64,000 nucleotides of DNA, taken from the NCBI RefSeq assembly GCF_034702125.1, contig NC_085867.1, positions 42,007,483-42,071,482 on the forward strand. Direction: 5' to 3'. This DNA comes from Engraulis encrasicolus (taxonomy: Eukaryota > Chordata > Actinopteri > Clupeiformes > Engraulidae). The notes below the pieces were generated by a model. The model saw only the letters and a list, made by a program, of their open reading frames with translations, ran no database searches and had not been told where the DNA came from. The position numbers and the translations under genes are program-made. Of this stretch, positions 12,352-23,161 are shown one piece after another; position 1 is the stretch's first letter; every line of letters begins with the position of its first letter.

Positions 12352-15300
12352 TGTAACCACCAGGGGGCGCTACTGAGCGCAAAACACCTTTTAACCTCTT
12401 AATTGCCTTAATGCAGGCTGTTCGTGTAAAGGAACAATTGGGGCTGATGTAATCAAAAATACAAATTTTATTGACAACACATACGCATCAAGACATACAA
12501 TAAATAGTGGCCACTAGGGCATGCAGCAATAACTTGAAGACAGACAGTGGTTAAGTGGACACCAAACAGGTGTAGTTCATGCAATAGCAGGGATTAAAGT
12601 TTTCCGTCGCTACGACGGAATTCCGTCAACTGGATTTTCGTTTGGACGGATTTCCGTCCGTATAATTTATGTCAATTAATTTACAATTTTTACTTTCCAA
12701 CTGAACTCAAATCGAGAGCACTCCTGGTCATGAGAAGGGGACGAGAGGTGTGTTTGGTGTAGGCCTACGGATGTAGTTAGGCTATACACTCCACCATTGG
12801 CGGTGTGATACAACATTCACTCATCAGTAGCCTAGTTTTGGGTTTTTCCGTGTTTCAAAAAAAAGTACACGAGCGGTCAACAATTCTGTGGCAGCGCAAC
12901 GCGAGAGATTAAAAAAATAAATAGCCAAAATTGTTGCTGATGGCAGAAAAGAAAATAATTGTAATACAATGTATAAAGTGCAGTGACGTTTCCATATCAT
13001 TGCACCTGCCGTGGCAGATATTTAGAAAAAAAAATGAATAGTTTACTTCGACTGCGTATGATGTCCTTTTCATGAAGGGTTTGCCTTTTAAGCATTGTGA
13101 CTCTTACTAGCATTATTCATAGCCCCAATGGGACGACTATGGCAGCTAACTAGGATAGCCTACCATGCGTTTCATCCTCAAAGTTTAGCGCGTTTGACTG
13201 GCTGCGTGTAGAGCCAGTTGTCTTTTTGACAACGGATAATTCACAGTCTCATCTGTACTCATAGCAGATTAACTTTGTTGTTGCCGATATATATATTCAA
13301 GAAATAAGATAAAAATGGGTTGCATTTGGGTCAAGGATAGGCTATCCCTGGCAGAGCCAATTTATGCCACGTCTTGTTCTGGGAAGCAGTGTTCTGATGG
13401 GTGGACTCATGGTCGATAAATGCCGTTTCGACGTTTGTTTCACTTTCAAGGCTGGTTACTGTGTGACGCTATTTCTGCTAACTGGAATAGTGTGCAGCAG
13501 CAACAGTTGTGTGTGCGCTTGTTTTTGAGTGGCTCAACGTCTGTGCCCATCTTCTCGGACTATGCGTTTCGTTTGAGTTCAGTTAGCCTATTTGCGCACT
13601 GCGCACTCTGGACTGATGGGTGGGTGATTTGCCTAGATTCGAGTGGAAAGCTGCGCGACAAGCTTGGGAAAGTGTGTTACTTTTGTAAACGATAGACGTA
13701 TGTCTGTGACTGTCGTGTCTGCTGCGTCCTGTCAGCTTGTAGAACACGTGCGCATAGGAAGAATCGGGGACGTTTTTTAAATCAATGGTAAGCGTGTGCT
13801 TGGCACCGCACATCGAGAAGCAAAAAAGTAGCCAGTAGTTTTCAAAACGGTAGAACACAGAGGTAGACATACCGCACCCTGTTTGTAAACGTCAACAAGT
13901 TATTTGTAACAGGATGAATACTGAAAAAGGCCGAAGGGTGAAAAACATACAAATAATTAAAGCTAGTTTTCTCCCTCTGATTGCTATGATCAGGGCTTTT
14001 TAAATGTCAAAAATACAACTGCAAGCAATGCGCACCAGTGCTTTCACCAGAACAGTGTTTGCCCATTCTAATGTGAAAGACAAAATATAGCCTACTACTA
14101 CAACAAAAAACCCCATAATGGGATCACTCACTGTATCAACATATTGCAATTCCAAGTCAATAAATAATTCTGTGAGATCAGCTACCATTTTGAAGCAGCA
14201 TTCATTGTGAATCCATTCTGCATGATGTTGTGAACAATTCATAAACAATGGGTAGAAATAAGAGGAAATAACCAAAACATGCCCCAAATTTCAGTTCAAT
14301 CTTTGCAGTCTGATATAGTATCCATTATCCCTCCATTCTAGGCCAGTTCTAGTCAATCTGGTGAGCGGCCTAGGCCTGCCCGCCCTCTTTCCTTTTTTTG
14401 TATTTAGAAATTGGCATCTGTAAACATAGCATTGTAGGCCTACATCTGATTGAGCACATCTGATCTAGTACCTACAGGTACACTCATACTGAGTCTATAT
14501 AGGTCTACTGAGTGTATAATGAATATTCATTGTTCATGTGAAGTGTAAAGATTTATGTTGGTTGAAGTTCTGATTTTGTGGCACTTTTTGGTATTACTGG
14601 CGCCCTCAAGACATAGGCCTATTCTGCTCTAGGCGACTGCCCCGTCTGCCTATGCCGCTGGCTCTGGCACCATTCCTTGCATGTATGTTTCGTCATGAGG
14701 GCAGAGCCTGGCTACATTGGTTTTCGTAGGGTTACGGAGTGATACTCGATCGGGTGCCTAACCGGTAAAAAAATTCAGTCAGATTACTTTTTTTTGCTTT
14801 AATCCCTGCAATAGTCACACAGGTGATCACTTCAAACATAGAAAATAATAAAAGGGTAGGCCTACACACATTGATCACACACACTGTATATTGCACACAA
14901 TATTCACGGCACCCCAGTTTAGTAAGTAATTGCAAACACTATTGACAGTTTGTACACTACACACGTGTTGCACTGCAAACCCACACTGTCCTCAAACAAA
15001 TATATTGCACATTGCCCTAGATGGTTAAATAGACAAACACAGACAACATGTACACAAAGTGCACACTCACTCATACACACACACGCACGCGCACACACAC
15101 ACACTCAAGCAGGAGACGAAAGACGGGTGTAACACTGCGCTGGGCCACGTCGTGGCTCACCGATTGGCTGTCGGCCCAAAAGTAGCCTACTGCGCAGTAA
15201 CTCTAATTAAAACCCGTACTGAGGGGAGTGTCCCACCAAACTCAAAAGAAAATACAAACAAAATAAACAAGGAAAAACAGTGGCTGTGGCTCCTAAAATG

Positions 15301-16193
15301 GTCCTTCTGAAATAGAGAAAGATTCAGGTTGTAACATCATGCTTGGTGAATCAGTGAGACCATAAGACAGGACAGAAACTAAAATAAGGAAATGCACAAC
15401 TCAGGACTGGACAGAGACGCGCGCTCACCGGCCGCCTATTAGTCAGTGACTGGGCTGCGTTCTTGGGCTACAATGCAAACACAATAGCCAGCCAAGTCAG
15501 GCAAGACATCTCGAGAAATTATACAGCGGAAGCAGAGACAAGACTGAGTCAGGGAACTTACATTGAGACCGGTGCAGTTAAATGTTGATTAAACTTCCCA
15601 ATGAAGTTGTTACAATGCAGCGCAGGAGGGGTTAACGCGAGCGCCCGTGCTTCTGTAGGAAGGATTAAATGCGCGTGTCGGCAGCTCAGTGCAGTATCTG
15701 CCAACAAACCAGGGCAGAGGTAAGGGTCAGTGATGCAAACAACCATCCGATGGTTAGCCAAGGCGAAATACAAATCAAAACTTACATCAGCTGCGATCCA
15801 GACACTTCCCGTGTTACTCAGGGTTCACCCAGCAAACTCCCAAAAGGCACCTTGCATGCGGCTTAATGATCGATAAGCCCCAAATTGCTACAAGACAAAC
15901 AAACGTGAGATCAACCATGTGAAATTACGACACGGGCAAGACAAGCGCCTAGAAGGAATAACCTTACCTCACGTTTTCGCACTACCGACACAAACTTCCA
16001 ACTTCACGGGCCGCACAGCAAACAAACAACCTCCTGGCTCCCTGCACCACCAACAAAGCAATCTTTGGCAAGCTCCCGCCACCATTTGAAATGACATGCC
16101 ACCTGTGCCACCTAATTACGCTCGGCACGCAATTGGCTTGCGTCGCCACCCGAAGTGGCACCTCCTACACAGCACTACGCTCTGCCCGCTACA
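12352..16193 (-). repeat. 3' LTR of the Gypsy element, interrupted
   Basis: The LTR comprises 12352-12587 and 14809-16193, about 1.6 kb once the insertion at 12588-14808 is removed. It runs from TGTAACCACC to CCGCTACA on the plus strand. It is preceded at 12167-12351 by a further fragment of the same LTR. A CA-rich stretch lies near 15075-15105. On the minus strand it directly follows the polypurine tract, which identifies it as the 3' LTR. Confidence 0.75.
12588..14808. mobile_element. 2.2-kb TIR element with a 6-bp target duplication
   Basis: The ends CAGGGATTAAAG and CTTTAATCCCTG are perfect inverted repeats of 12 bp. CAATAG is duplicated on both sides (12582-12587 and 14809-14814), and removing the element restores the LTR sequence. 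The left subterminal part contains repeated CCGTC/GACGG motifs (12605-12660). Several open frames (for example 13420-13695 plus and 14000-14287 minus) have no recognised motif. The 6-bp duplication does not fit the 8 bp of hAT elements, so the superfamily is open. Confidence 0.75.
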
Positions 16194-16212
16194 TTCACCC
16201 CCCCCTTAATTG
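16194..16212 (-). other. Polypurine tract of the Gypsy element
   Basis: On the minus strand the sequence reads AAGGGGGGGTGAA immediately before the 3' LTR start TGTAGCGGGC. This is the expected position and composition of the primer for plus-strand DNA synthesis. Confidence 0.75.
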
Positions 16213-16239
16213 TTGCCGTCCCGGCAACAAGGCAACACA

Positions 16240-17853
16240 CTATGTCCATGGCCTGAACACAGCGGTGATGGTACTGGCTATGGAGTGTGCCACTAGCCCT
16301 TCATCACAATCCACCTGCGTGATGGTAGTGCAAGGGAGGTTATGGGGATTAGGGTGGTGGCCTGCAGTAGTCCTAGTGGTCCTCCTCAACACTGGCATAT
16401 CGCCCGGAGCCGTTGCAGTTTCATCGTCTCCCTGTACACTTCCAGCACCCTCCTCACTAGCAGAATCAACCGTGTCCGGTTGTCCTGAAACAGGAGACTG
16501 GGGCTCAGCAGCAAGAGACGAAGCAGGTCCAGGTGGTGTGTCTACATGGGGCGGAACATCTGCAGCTAACTGTACAAGGTCATCTTCCTTCTCCACATCA
16601 GCAGCACGAGACGAAGCAGGTACAGGCGGCATGTCTACATGGAGCGGATGCACTGCAACTAGCTGTACAAGGTCATCTTCCTCCTCCACACTGCTCTGTG
16701 AAGCACTGGCCGGTGGATCCTCTATTCCGAGGTCACGCATCCCAGATGTAGAGGGCAAGTCCCCTGCTGTAGCAGGCAATGAGAACAGTTCACTCGGAAG
16801 AGGGCGCAGCTCCTGGCGGTGTATGTTCCGCTCTGGCCCCTGTTCACCCCTCGGCCTGATCTTGTACAACGTGCCAACCTCATCTAAGCACCGTACCACC
16901 TCATAGAGTGTACCGTCCCAGTGGTCTTGGATCTTATGACGCCCAGGTAAGTGTGATCGTCGGTACACTAATGTACCTGGTGGCAAGAGGGGCAAGGGAG
17001 TGGTCCTGTGTCTGGCTCTAGCTGCAGCCGATGCCTCCAGGCGAGTCCGTGCTTGGCGATAGACTTCGGAAAGATGTTCACGATGTTGAGCAACCCATTG
17101 CTCAGTCGTCAGCTCATGCGATGGGTCTATGTTCCCAAGAAGTAAGTCCACCGGAAGGGTGGGTTTACGACCGAACATCAGTTCATATGGTGAAAGTCCT
17201 GTGGACTGATGTACTGTGGTGTTGTAGGCGAACAACACTTGGGGCAGATGGATCGGCCACCTTCTCTTCTTCTCAGGAGGCAAAGTGCGAAGCAGATCGT
17301 GTAATGTTCGGTTGAACCTTTCGCACTGCCCATTCCCCTGCGGATGATATGGGCTTGTGCGAGACTTCTGTATACCGTAAAGTTGGCATAGACGGTGAAA
17401 CAGCTCTCCTTCAAAGTTTCGGCCTTGGTCAGTGTGAATGCGTTGTGGGACGCCATAGATGTAAAACCATTGTTCCGTCAAGACCTTAGCCACAGTGGAT
17501 GCTTTCTGGTCCACTGTGGGGTACGCCTGTGAGAATTTAGAAAACACATCGGTTACGACCAGGAGATTTTCCCTTCCATCACTGGACTTTTCCAGCAGGG
17601 TAAAGTCAATGGCCAAGATTTCAAGAGGCCGGGATGCCAACAGACTACCCATAAATGTCCGGAGCTTGGGTTGCACAGCCTTCGAATTCAAACAACGTAG
17701 ACATTTCTGACACCACCGCTCGATGTCCCTAGGCATGAATGGCCAGTAACAGTGCTCACGGACAAGTTCTGTAGTGCGTCCCGCCCCCTGGTGGCCGTGA
17801 TTGTCGTGCAAGGCAGTCAACACCTCTGTTTGGAGCTGCTGAGGCAACAACAC
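16240..17853 (-). CDS. Ty3/Gypsy integrase (3' part of pol)
   Basis: This is an uninterrupted 537-codon frame on the minus strand, the C-terminal part of a Gypsy pol polyprotein. The N-terminal zinc-binding region has H16 and H21 followed by C48-x2-C51. The catalytic core shows D83 (LAIDF), D142 (HTDQG) and E178 (NGQCE); D142 and E178 are separated by 35 residues, the standard integrase spacing. A C-terminal region (about 270-350) contains the LPPGTLVYRR and KIRPRGEQGPE segments, resembling the GPY/F-type domain. A Ser/Pro/Asp/Glu-rich tail of about 150 residues follows, ending FRPWT. The enzyme would join retrotransposon cDNA to chromosomal DNA in the nucleus. The frame begins at the junction with the truncated 5' LTR, so its real start is lost with the rest of pol, and the annotated start is arbitrary. 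The frame is intact but the element cannot be autonomous. Confidence 0.9.
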   Translation of the reverse strand: MLLPQQLQTEVLTALHDNHGHQGAGRTTELVREHCYWPFMPRDIERWCQKCLRCLNSKAVQPKLRTFMGSLLASRPLEILAIDFTLLEKSSDGRENLLVVTDVFSKFSQAYPTVDQKASTVAKVLTEQWFYIYGVPQRIHTDQGRNFEGELFHRLCQLYGIQKSRTSPYHPQGNGQCERFNRTLHDLLRTLPPEKKRRWPIHLPQVLFAYNTTVHQSTGLSPYELMFGRKPTLPVDLLLGNIDPSHELTTEQWVAQHREHLSEVYRQARTRLEASAAARARHRTTPLPLLPPGTLVYRRSHLPGRHKIQDHWDGTLYEVVRCLDEVGTLYKIRPRGEQGPERNIHRQELRPLPSELFSLPATAGDLPSTSGMRDLGIEDPPASASQSSVEEEDDLVQLVAVHPLHVDMPPVPASSRAADVEKEDDLVQLAADVPPHVDTPPGPASSLAAEPQSPVSGQPDTVDSASEEGAGSVQGDDETATAPGDMPVLRRTTRTTAGHHPNPHNLPCTTITQVDCDEGLVAHSIASTITAVFRPWT

Positions 17854-17855
17854 CT

Positions 17856-19356
17856 AACACATAAGAAATAAGACATACAATAAATAGTGGCTACTAGGGC
17901 ATGCAGCAACGACTTGAAGACAGACAGTGGTTAAGTGGACACCAAACAGGTGTAGTTCATGCAATAGTCACACAGGTGATCACTTCAAACATAGAAAATA
18001 ATAAAAGGGTAGGCCTACACACATTGATCACACACACTGTATATTGCACACAATATTCACGGCACCCCAGTTTAGTAAGTAATTGCAAACACTATTAACA
18101 GTTTGTACACTACACACGTGTTGCACTGCAAACCCACACTGTCCTCAAACAAATATATTGCACATTGCCCTAGATAGTTAAATAGACAAACACAGACAAC
18201 ATGTACACAAAGTGCACACTCACTCATACACACACACGCACGCGCACACACTCACACTCAAGCAGGAGACGGAAGACGGGTGTAACACTGCGCTGGGCCA
18301 CGTCGTGGCTCACTGATTGGCTGTCGGCCCAAAAGAAGCCTACTGCGCAGTAACTCCAATTAAAACCCGTACTGAGGGGAGTGTCCCACCAAACTCAAAA
18401 GAAAATACAAGCAAAATGAACTAAGGAAAAACAGTGGCTGTGGCTCCTAAAATGATCCTCCTGAAATAGAGAAAGCATCAGGTTGTAACATCATGCTTGG
18501 TGAATTAGTGAGACCTTAAGACACGACTAAAACTAAAATAAGGAAATGCGCACCTCAGGACTGGAGAGAGACGTGCGCTCACCGGCCGCCTGTCAGTCAG
18601 TGACTGGGCTCCGTTCTTGGGCTACAATGCAAACACAATAGCCAGCCAAGTCAGGCAAGACATCTCGAGAAATTATACAGCGGAAGCAGAGACAAGACTG
18701 AGTCAGGGAACTTACATTGAGACCGGTGCAGTTAAATGTTGATTAAACTTCCCAACGAAGTTGTTACAATGCAGCGCAGGAGGGGTTAACGCGAGCGCCC
18801 GTGCTTCTGTGGAAGGATTAAATGCGCGTGTCGGCAGCTCAGTGCAGTATCTGCCAACAAACCAGGGCAGAGGTAAGGGTCAGTGATGCAAAGAACCATC
18901 CGATGGTTAGCCAAGGCGAAATACAAGTCAAAACTTACATCAGCTGCGATCCAGACACTTCCCGTGTTACTCAGGGTTCACCCAGCAAAACTCCCAAAAG
19001 ACAACGTAGGCGCCTTGCATGCGGCTTAATGATCGATAAGCCCCAAATCACTACAAGACAAACAAACGTGAGGTCAACCATGTGAAATTACGACACAGGC
19101 AAGACAAGCGCCTAGAAGGAATAGCCTTACCTCACGTTTTCGCACTACCGACACCAACTTCCAACTTCACGGGCCGCACAGCAAACAAACAACCTCCTGG
19201 CTCCCTGCACCACCAACAAAGCAATCTTTGGCAAGCTCCCGCCACCATTTGAAATGACATGCCACCTGTGCCACCTAATTACGCTCGGCACGCAATTGGC
19301 TTGCGTCGCCACCCGAAGTGGAACCTCCTACACAGCACTACGCTCTGCCCGCTACA
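17856..19356 (-). repeat. 5' LTR of the Gypsy element, truncated
   Basis: This is a direct repeat of the LTR copy ending at 16193, nearly identical over about 1.3 kb. It lacks the terminal TGTAACCACC...GACA segment, because its inner edge fuses directly with the integrase region at 17855/17856. The junction marks a deletion that removed the end of the LTR, the primer-binding site, gag and most of pol. Confidence 0.75.
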
Positions 19357-19417
19357 CTAATATAATGTTTTAAAGTTAATATCATCTTGTTTTCTTGGCC
19401 TTTTGTGAGATTTGGAA

Positions 19418-19755
19418 TAGGGCTGCTCGATTATTAATCACAATTATTGGGGGTTTTTTGCAGATTTTTTGGAAAATTATAACAAGATGAAATATAACCA
19501 AGAATTAATTATATACGGGATGAGCAAAATAAAATTAATTGTAATAATTATGTAAAGGCAATAACATGAAATTTAGGTGGATAGATTTCCGGCCAGAAAC
19601 ACCAGCCTGTCAGTATGTTCTAGCTTCAAGGACGCTCTCAAAGGTAGGTCACTATTGCCACGATTAAATCACGATTGAAATCACGACGTCGATTTCACAA
19701 TCACGATTCACATTATCACGATTTTCGACAATTTTCGATTAATTTTGCAGCCCTA
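19418..19755. mobile_element. hAT-like miniature element
   Basis: The ends are TAGGGCTGCTCGATTA and the inverse of TAGGGCTGCAAAATTA. The flanks ATTTGGAA and ATTTGAAA form an 8-bp duplication with one mismatch. The element lies in the Tc1 tail. A relative is present at 27721-28068. Confidence 0.7.
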
Positions 19756-19975
19756 ATTTGAAAACATTGCATCTTATGTGTTATTTTGACCATTTTGAGA
19801 TTTTCTGCAAATAAATTATCTAAATGACAATATTTTCTTTCGAAATTCGGAGGAAATGTTGTCAGCAGTTTATAGAATGAAATAATAATGTTCGTTTTAC
19901 GCAAACGCATACCTATCCATAGCAAAATCAGAAAAACAGAAAATTTCGAAGTGGTCTCTGAATTTTTGCTGCGGC

Positions 19976-20484
19976 TGGTATGTTGCATTGGGGAATTGTT
20001 TTTTCAGCAGCACCTGTACCCCATCTTTATGGCCTGACATAACAGATGCCCCGTCAAACCGAAGACAACAGAATCTTAACTGAAATTGCCTTTGTGGTTT
20101 TCCCTGCATCCTGGTTAAGCTGGTTAACGATGTTTCCAAGCCCTTGGTGGCTTTGCTTGTAGCCCTCAGCCCGGGCGATCGCTGCTGTATAAGCTCTACT
20201 AGCCTGATGTTTGGTGCATGAATGGGAAATGTGTTTCCAGTCTTTAAAGCCTTTTTACTGAATCTGTGTTCGATGACAGCCTCTGGGAAATGGCGACATT
20301 GTTTGCAGAACACAGCATCTCTCGAAATACTGTACTCTAGCCATGGGAATTTGTCATACCACACAGCACTGAAGCTCCTTGCTTTGCCTGCTATGGGGTC
20401 AAAGACGTCTTTGTCATTCAGTGTTACGGACACCTTCCGCCGACTGTAACTGCAAAAAAAAAAAAGATTTTTAAATTCTTTCAT
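19976..20484 (-). pseudogene. hAT-type transposase fragment (TTF-like zinc finger)
   Basis: The minus-strand frame contains RSFSAVWYDKFPWLEYS followed by DAVFCKQCRHF, matching the TTF-type zinc finger found at the N-terminus of ZMYM1-like/hAT transposases. Further on, LRFDGASVMSGHKDGVQVLL matches the conserved DGAsvMsG block of the same family. The region between them is much shorter than usual, so internal sequence is missing. The open frame runs past the homology into antisense Tc1 tail, so its last residues (from about QKFRDH) do not belong to the transposase. A poly-A stretch lies at 20452-20463. Confidence 0.7.
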
Positions 20485-20707
20485 GTGAATGGATGACAGC
20501 CGAGGCTTTCATGAATTCTCTGTAACAATAAATAAATAAAAAGAGTCATGTTTTCTACAGTTACTGTCGGCAGAAGGCATCCGTTACACTTAATGACAAT
20601 GCCATTTTGCACGTCTTTGTCCCTATGGTGGTAGCGGGGAATGAAGCAAGCCTTGGTCGAGTGGCGGGCTCGTTTATACCAGTCAGGTCTGACGGGACAT
20701 CGGTTGC

Positions 20708-20840
20708 CAGTGTTGCTAGATTTGTCTGATCATATCCCGCCCCAAAAGGTCCTCAAAAACCGCCAAAATGCGCTAAATTCCCCCCAATTTCATCAAATTG
20801 AATTGGTTTCTATGGACGATGGACCTATACGAAAATAAGG
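20708..20840. mobile_element. Truncated copy of the CAGTGTTGC hAT miniature
   Basis: It starts CAGTGTTGCTAGATTTG and resembles the elements at 61046-61243 and 63689-63886, including the central TTGGTTTCTATGGAC block. The second end is missing. Confidence 0.45.
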
Positions 20841-21324
20841 CTATGATAAATAACAATTTGATCATGCATGCCCAGTATTGTTCTATCAAACTTAGCTTAA
20901 CACAGGCATAGCAGATAGCATAGCATACCTTGGCATGGAAGAGAAGACGCTATTGCTGTTGACTGAAGCGCTGCTGAGGAGGACGATTTTGAAATGTCAG
21001 TATCACAGTTTGCCACAGATAAGAGAAGAAGATAAGATAAGATGGGTCCTTCTCCAAATCATTCTGACGTCCAGGAATAACAAAATTCATCAAACTTCTT
21101 TGCTTCGACATTTCTTGACATTCCGGCACTGGCACTAAGACCACAAACTGCCCAATGCTTTGACAGATGTTTTAGAAGGGGAGGGTCATTGTCACGCAAT
21201 TACAATCTGATTGGCGTTTTAAGATGTAGCGGAAGCATTATGCCGCCTAAAATTGATACTTTGAAAATGAATTTAAGTCACAGAAAATGAACCACTTTTA
21301 AAAAATGTTTTTATTTTACCAATG

Positions 21325-21640
21325 TATTTATTCTCGCTTAGTGCAAATGAAACATGACATCATAGGAATACAATAAGGCAACAGTGTCGACAAAAATACT
21401 GAATCAAACCAAGATATTGCAAAACACGCCCACTCAATGCAAAAGCGTGTGCTCAAGTTGGGTCTCCTGAGGGGGCGTTGTCCCCTACTTCTTCTCTTTT
21501 TGAGGTGTTTGCGCAAGACGTGCGCTACCGCCATCTACAGCGCTAAGGGGACTTCATTGATTCTCAACCTCAGGACTCCAAAGGTCTCCTAACCGAAGGT
21601 CTCCGAAAGGGACGTTCACCACGACATAAAGTGGATACCG
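21325..21640 (-). repeat. Interspersed repeat shared with units A and B
   Basis: Read on the minus strand, this contains CGCCCCCTCAGGAGACCC, CTGTAGATGGCGGTAGCGCA and AAACACCTCAAAAAGAGAAG blocks. The same blocks occur on the plus strand at about 28617-28830 and, less well preserved, at 39115-39290 and 39555-39650. It is an interspersed element of unknown class. Confidence 0.55.
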
Positions 21641-21929
21641 GAAAAGAAACAAAATGACGCTTCTTGTTAGATCCACCTTTTTCGGTGTCGAGTCGACTCA
21701 GCATTGTCATAGGATGGGGCGGGCCTGGATGTCAAGCCTAGGCCCACCCAAGCCTACGAACAAGGTTTTTTCTCTTTTTTAAAAAAAAAAAATCATCTCG
21801 GTTCTGACAACAAAGTTGTAGTAGTGGCTGTCATATAAAATGCATGTTGGTCCGTTTTACCTATCCAGGGAGTAAAATGTCTGTTTTTTCCACTGATCTG
21901 AACTGTCTTCAATATTATTTTAAAAAAAC

Positions 21930-23032
21930 TACCGTATTAGCCCGAATATAAGACGATCCTGATTATAAGACGACCCCCCATTTTCAGGCTCATGTTTTGG
22001 GGGAAAACGTTTTTTGAAGACTTAATTTTGTTTCACATTGGAAACTTTTCTTAAAATGCAGTTTTTAATTTGTTGGAAAATCTGAGGCTTTTTACAAAGA
22101 ACAAATTTCACAATATAATTTTCATGGAATTTCCATGATATAAGACCACAGATGGCTACTCATATCCTTTTCCTTTCTTTACTCACTTCACCTGTCAAGC
22201 GCCAATAGGCACCTACAGGCTACAGCCGCCTGGGCCCGCCTGTTTAAAGTGCGACGCAACATAGCCTACACTCAGAGCATTACTCTGCGCCAGCCAGGCA
22301 ACCAGTCCAGTAGAGATAGGCAATCTATTGTGCAATGCACAGATTTTGCGAAATGCTTAGTTGACAGCAATATCTAACCAGCAGCTGTCTCGCCAAATCA
22401 CCGTTCATTTTATGCATCCAAAGTTTTCCGTTGGACTGTAGAAACCGAACGTGACCAAAGGCAGATTGACGCATTGCACTTGAAACCCATGCGCTGCCTA
22501 TCAGGACCACGTTGACATTAAAAGTCCGATTGATATTCATTTCGTACCAAGGGTAAAACGCCTAGTGATTTTATATGAACAAGACATCTCTATCCATTAT
22601 TCTGTGTTGTTGCATCGTTGCGAGGCATATCGTCAAAAGGCACCGCTTGTCAAAGGCGCCGCTTTCTCGCGCACACACAGATGACCATTGATTGGCTGAT
22701 GCAGCATCCAAAACTTAGCCTACAGGTTGTTCGTCAAATCACCCTTCATTTCTTTTGTTTCTAGTGGTGTTATCGGCTGACCAGAGAGAACGACCAAAGC
22801 TTTCCTGATGATTTCGCGATAGACTTGTGTTTTTCCCCTTGCACTGTCGTCCGCATCGCATTGACATTGACAGTTGATAGACGTGAGGTGCAACTGTCAT
22901 AACGAAACAAGCATCTGTAAATTTGATATGGACAAAACAATTTCTTAACCCATCCATTATTGAGATTTGTGGCATTGTTGTGAAGCATAGGCTAATGGCC
23001 GCATTCAGGTTAAGTTTAAAATATATATAAAA

Positions 23033-23064
<32 letters not shown>

Positions 23065-23161
23065 TTACTTTTATCTCTAGCGCGCGGAAATAAGACGACC
23101 CCCCTTTTTAGAGTACTATTTTTATAACAAAAACCACGTCTTATATTCGGGCCAATACGGT
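21930..23161. mobile_element. 1.2-kb TIR element (CCGTATTNGCCCGAATATAAGAC ends)
   Basis: The ends ACCGTATTAGCCCGAATATA and the inverse of ACCGTATTGGCCCGAATATA are long, near-perfect inverted repeats that run on into AAGACGACCCCCC-like motifs. TA on both sides is a possible target duplication. Two internal stretches (about 22380-22625 and 22729-22990) are diverged direct copies of each other. An AT microsatellite lies at about 23040-23066. No transposase is seen. Confidence 0.75.

Larger units (their letters stand above)
8836..19356 (-). mobile_element. Ty3/Gypsy retrotransposon cluster with rearranged LTRs
   Basis: The cluster starts with an LTR end (TGTAACCACC at 8836) and finishes with the opposite LTR end (CCGCTACA at 19356). 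It interrupts the Tc1 tail, with CTAG on the left and CTAA on the right as a possible 4-bp duplication with one change. The coding strand is minus, so the 5' LTR is on the right (17856-19356, truncated at its inner edge) and the 3' LTR on the left. The internal region is only 16194-17855, so gag, protease and reverse transcriptase are missing. The left side is scrambled: LTR fragments repeat in tandem, and one LTR-derived block (9416-10726) is inverted. Confidence 0.8.
6985..19975 (+). mobile_element. Tc1-like element split by nested insertions
   Basis: Pieces lie at about 6985-7020, 8579-8835, 19357-19417 and 19756-19975. Removing the insertions gives a continuous Tc1-like 3' region: transposase C-terminus, stop, then an AT-rich tail with the TTCTGCAAATAAAT and GAAATGTTGTCAG-type blocks common in fish Tc1 families. 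Insertions in it are a hAT stack (7021-8578), the Gypsy cluster (8836-19356) and a hAT miniature (19418-19755). The 5' half of the element is absent. The tail joins a hAT-type transposase fragment at about 19976. Confidence 0.7.

Noticed and set aside
13420..13695. 91-codon frame inside the 2.2-kb TIR element
   Set aside because: No recognisable motif or codon pattern, and no splice context; it may be chance.
16091..16906. 271-codon plus-strand frame
   Set aside because: It is antisense to the Gypsy integrase tail and LTR junction; it has no family motif.
19716..19988. 90-codon minus-strand frame
   Set aside because: It lies antisense in the Tc1 3' tail, which is noncoding; it is also why the adjoining hAT frame appears to extend too far.
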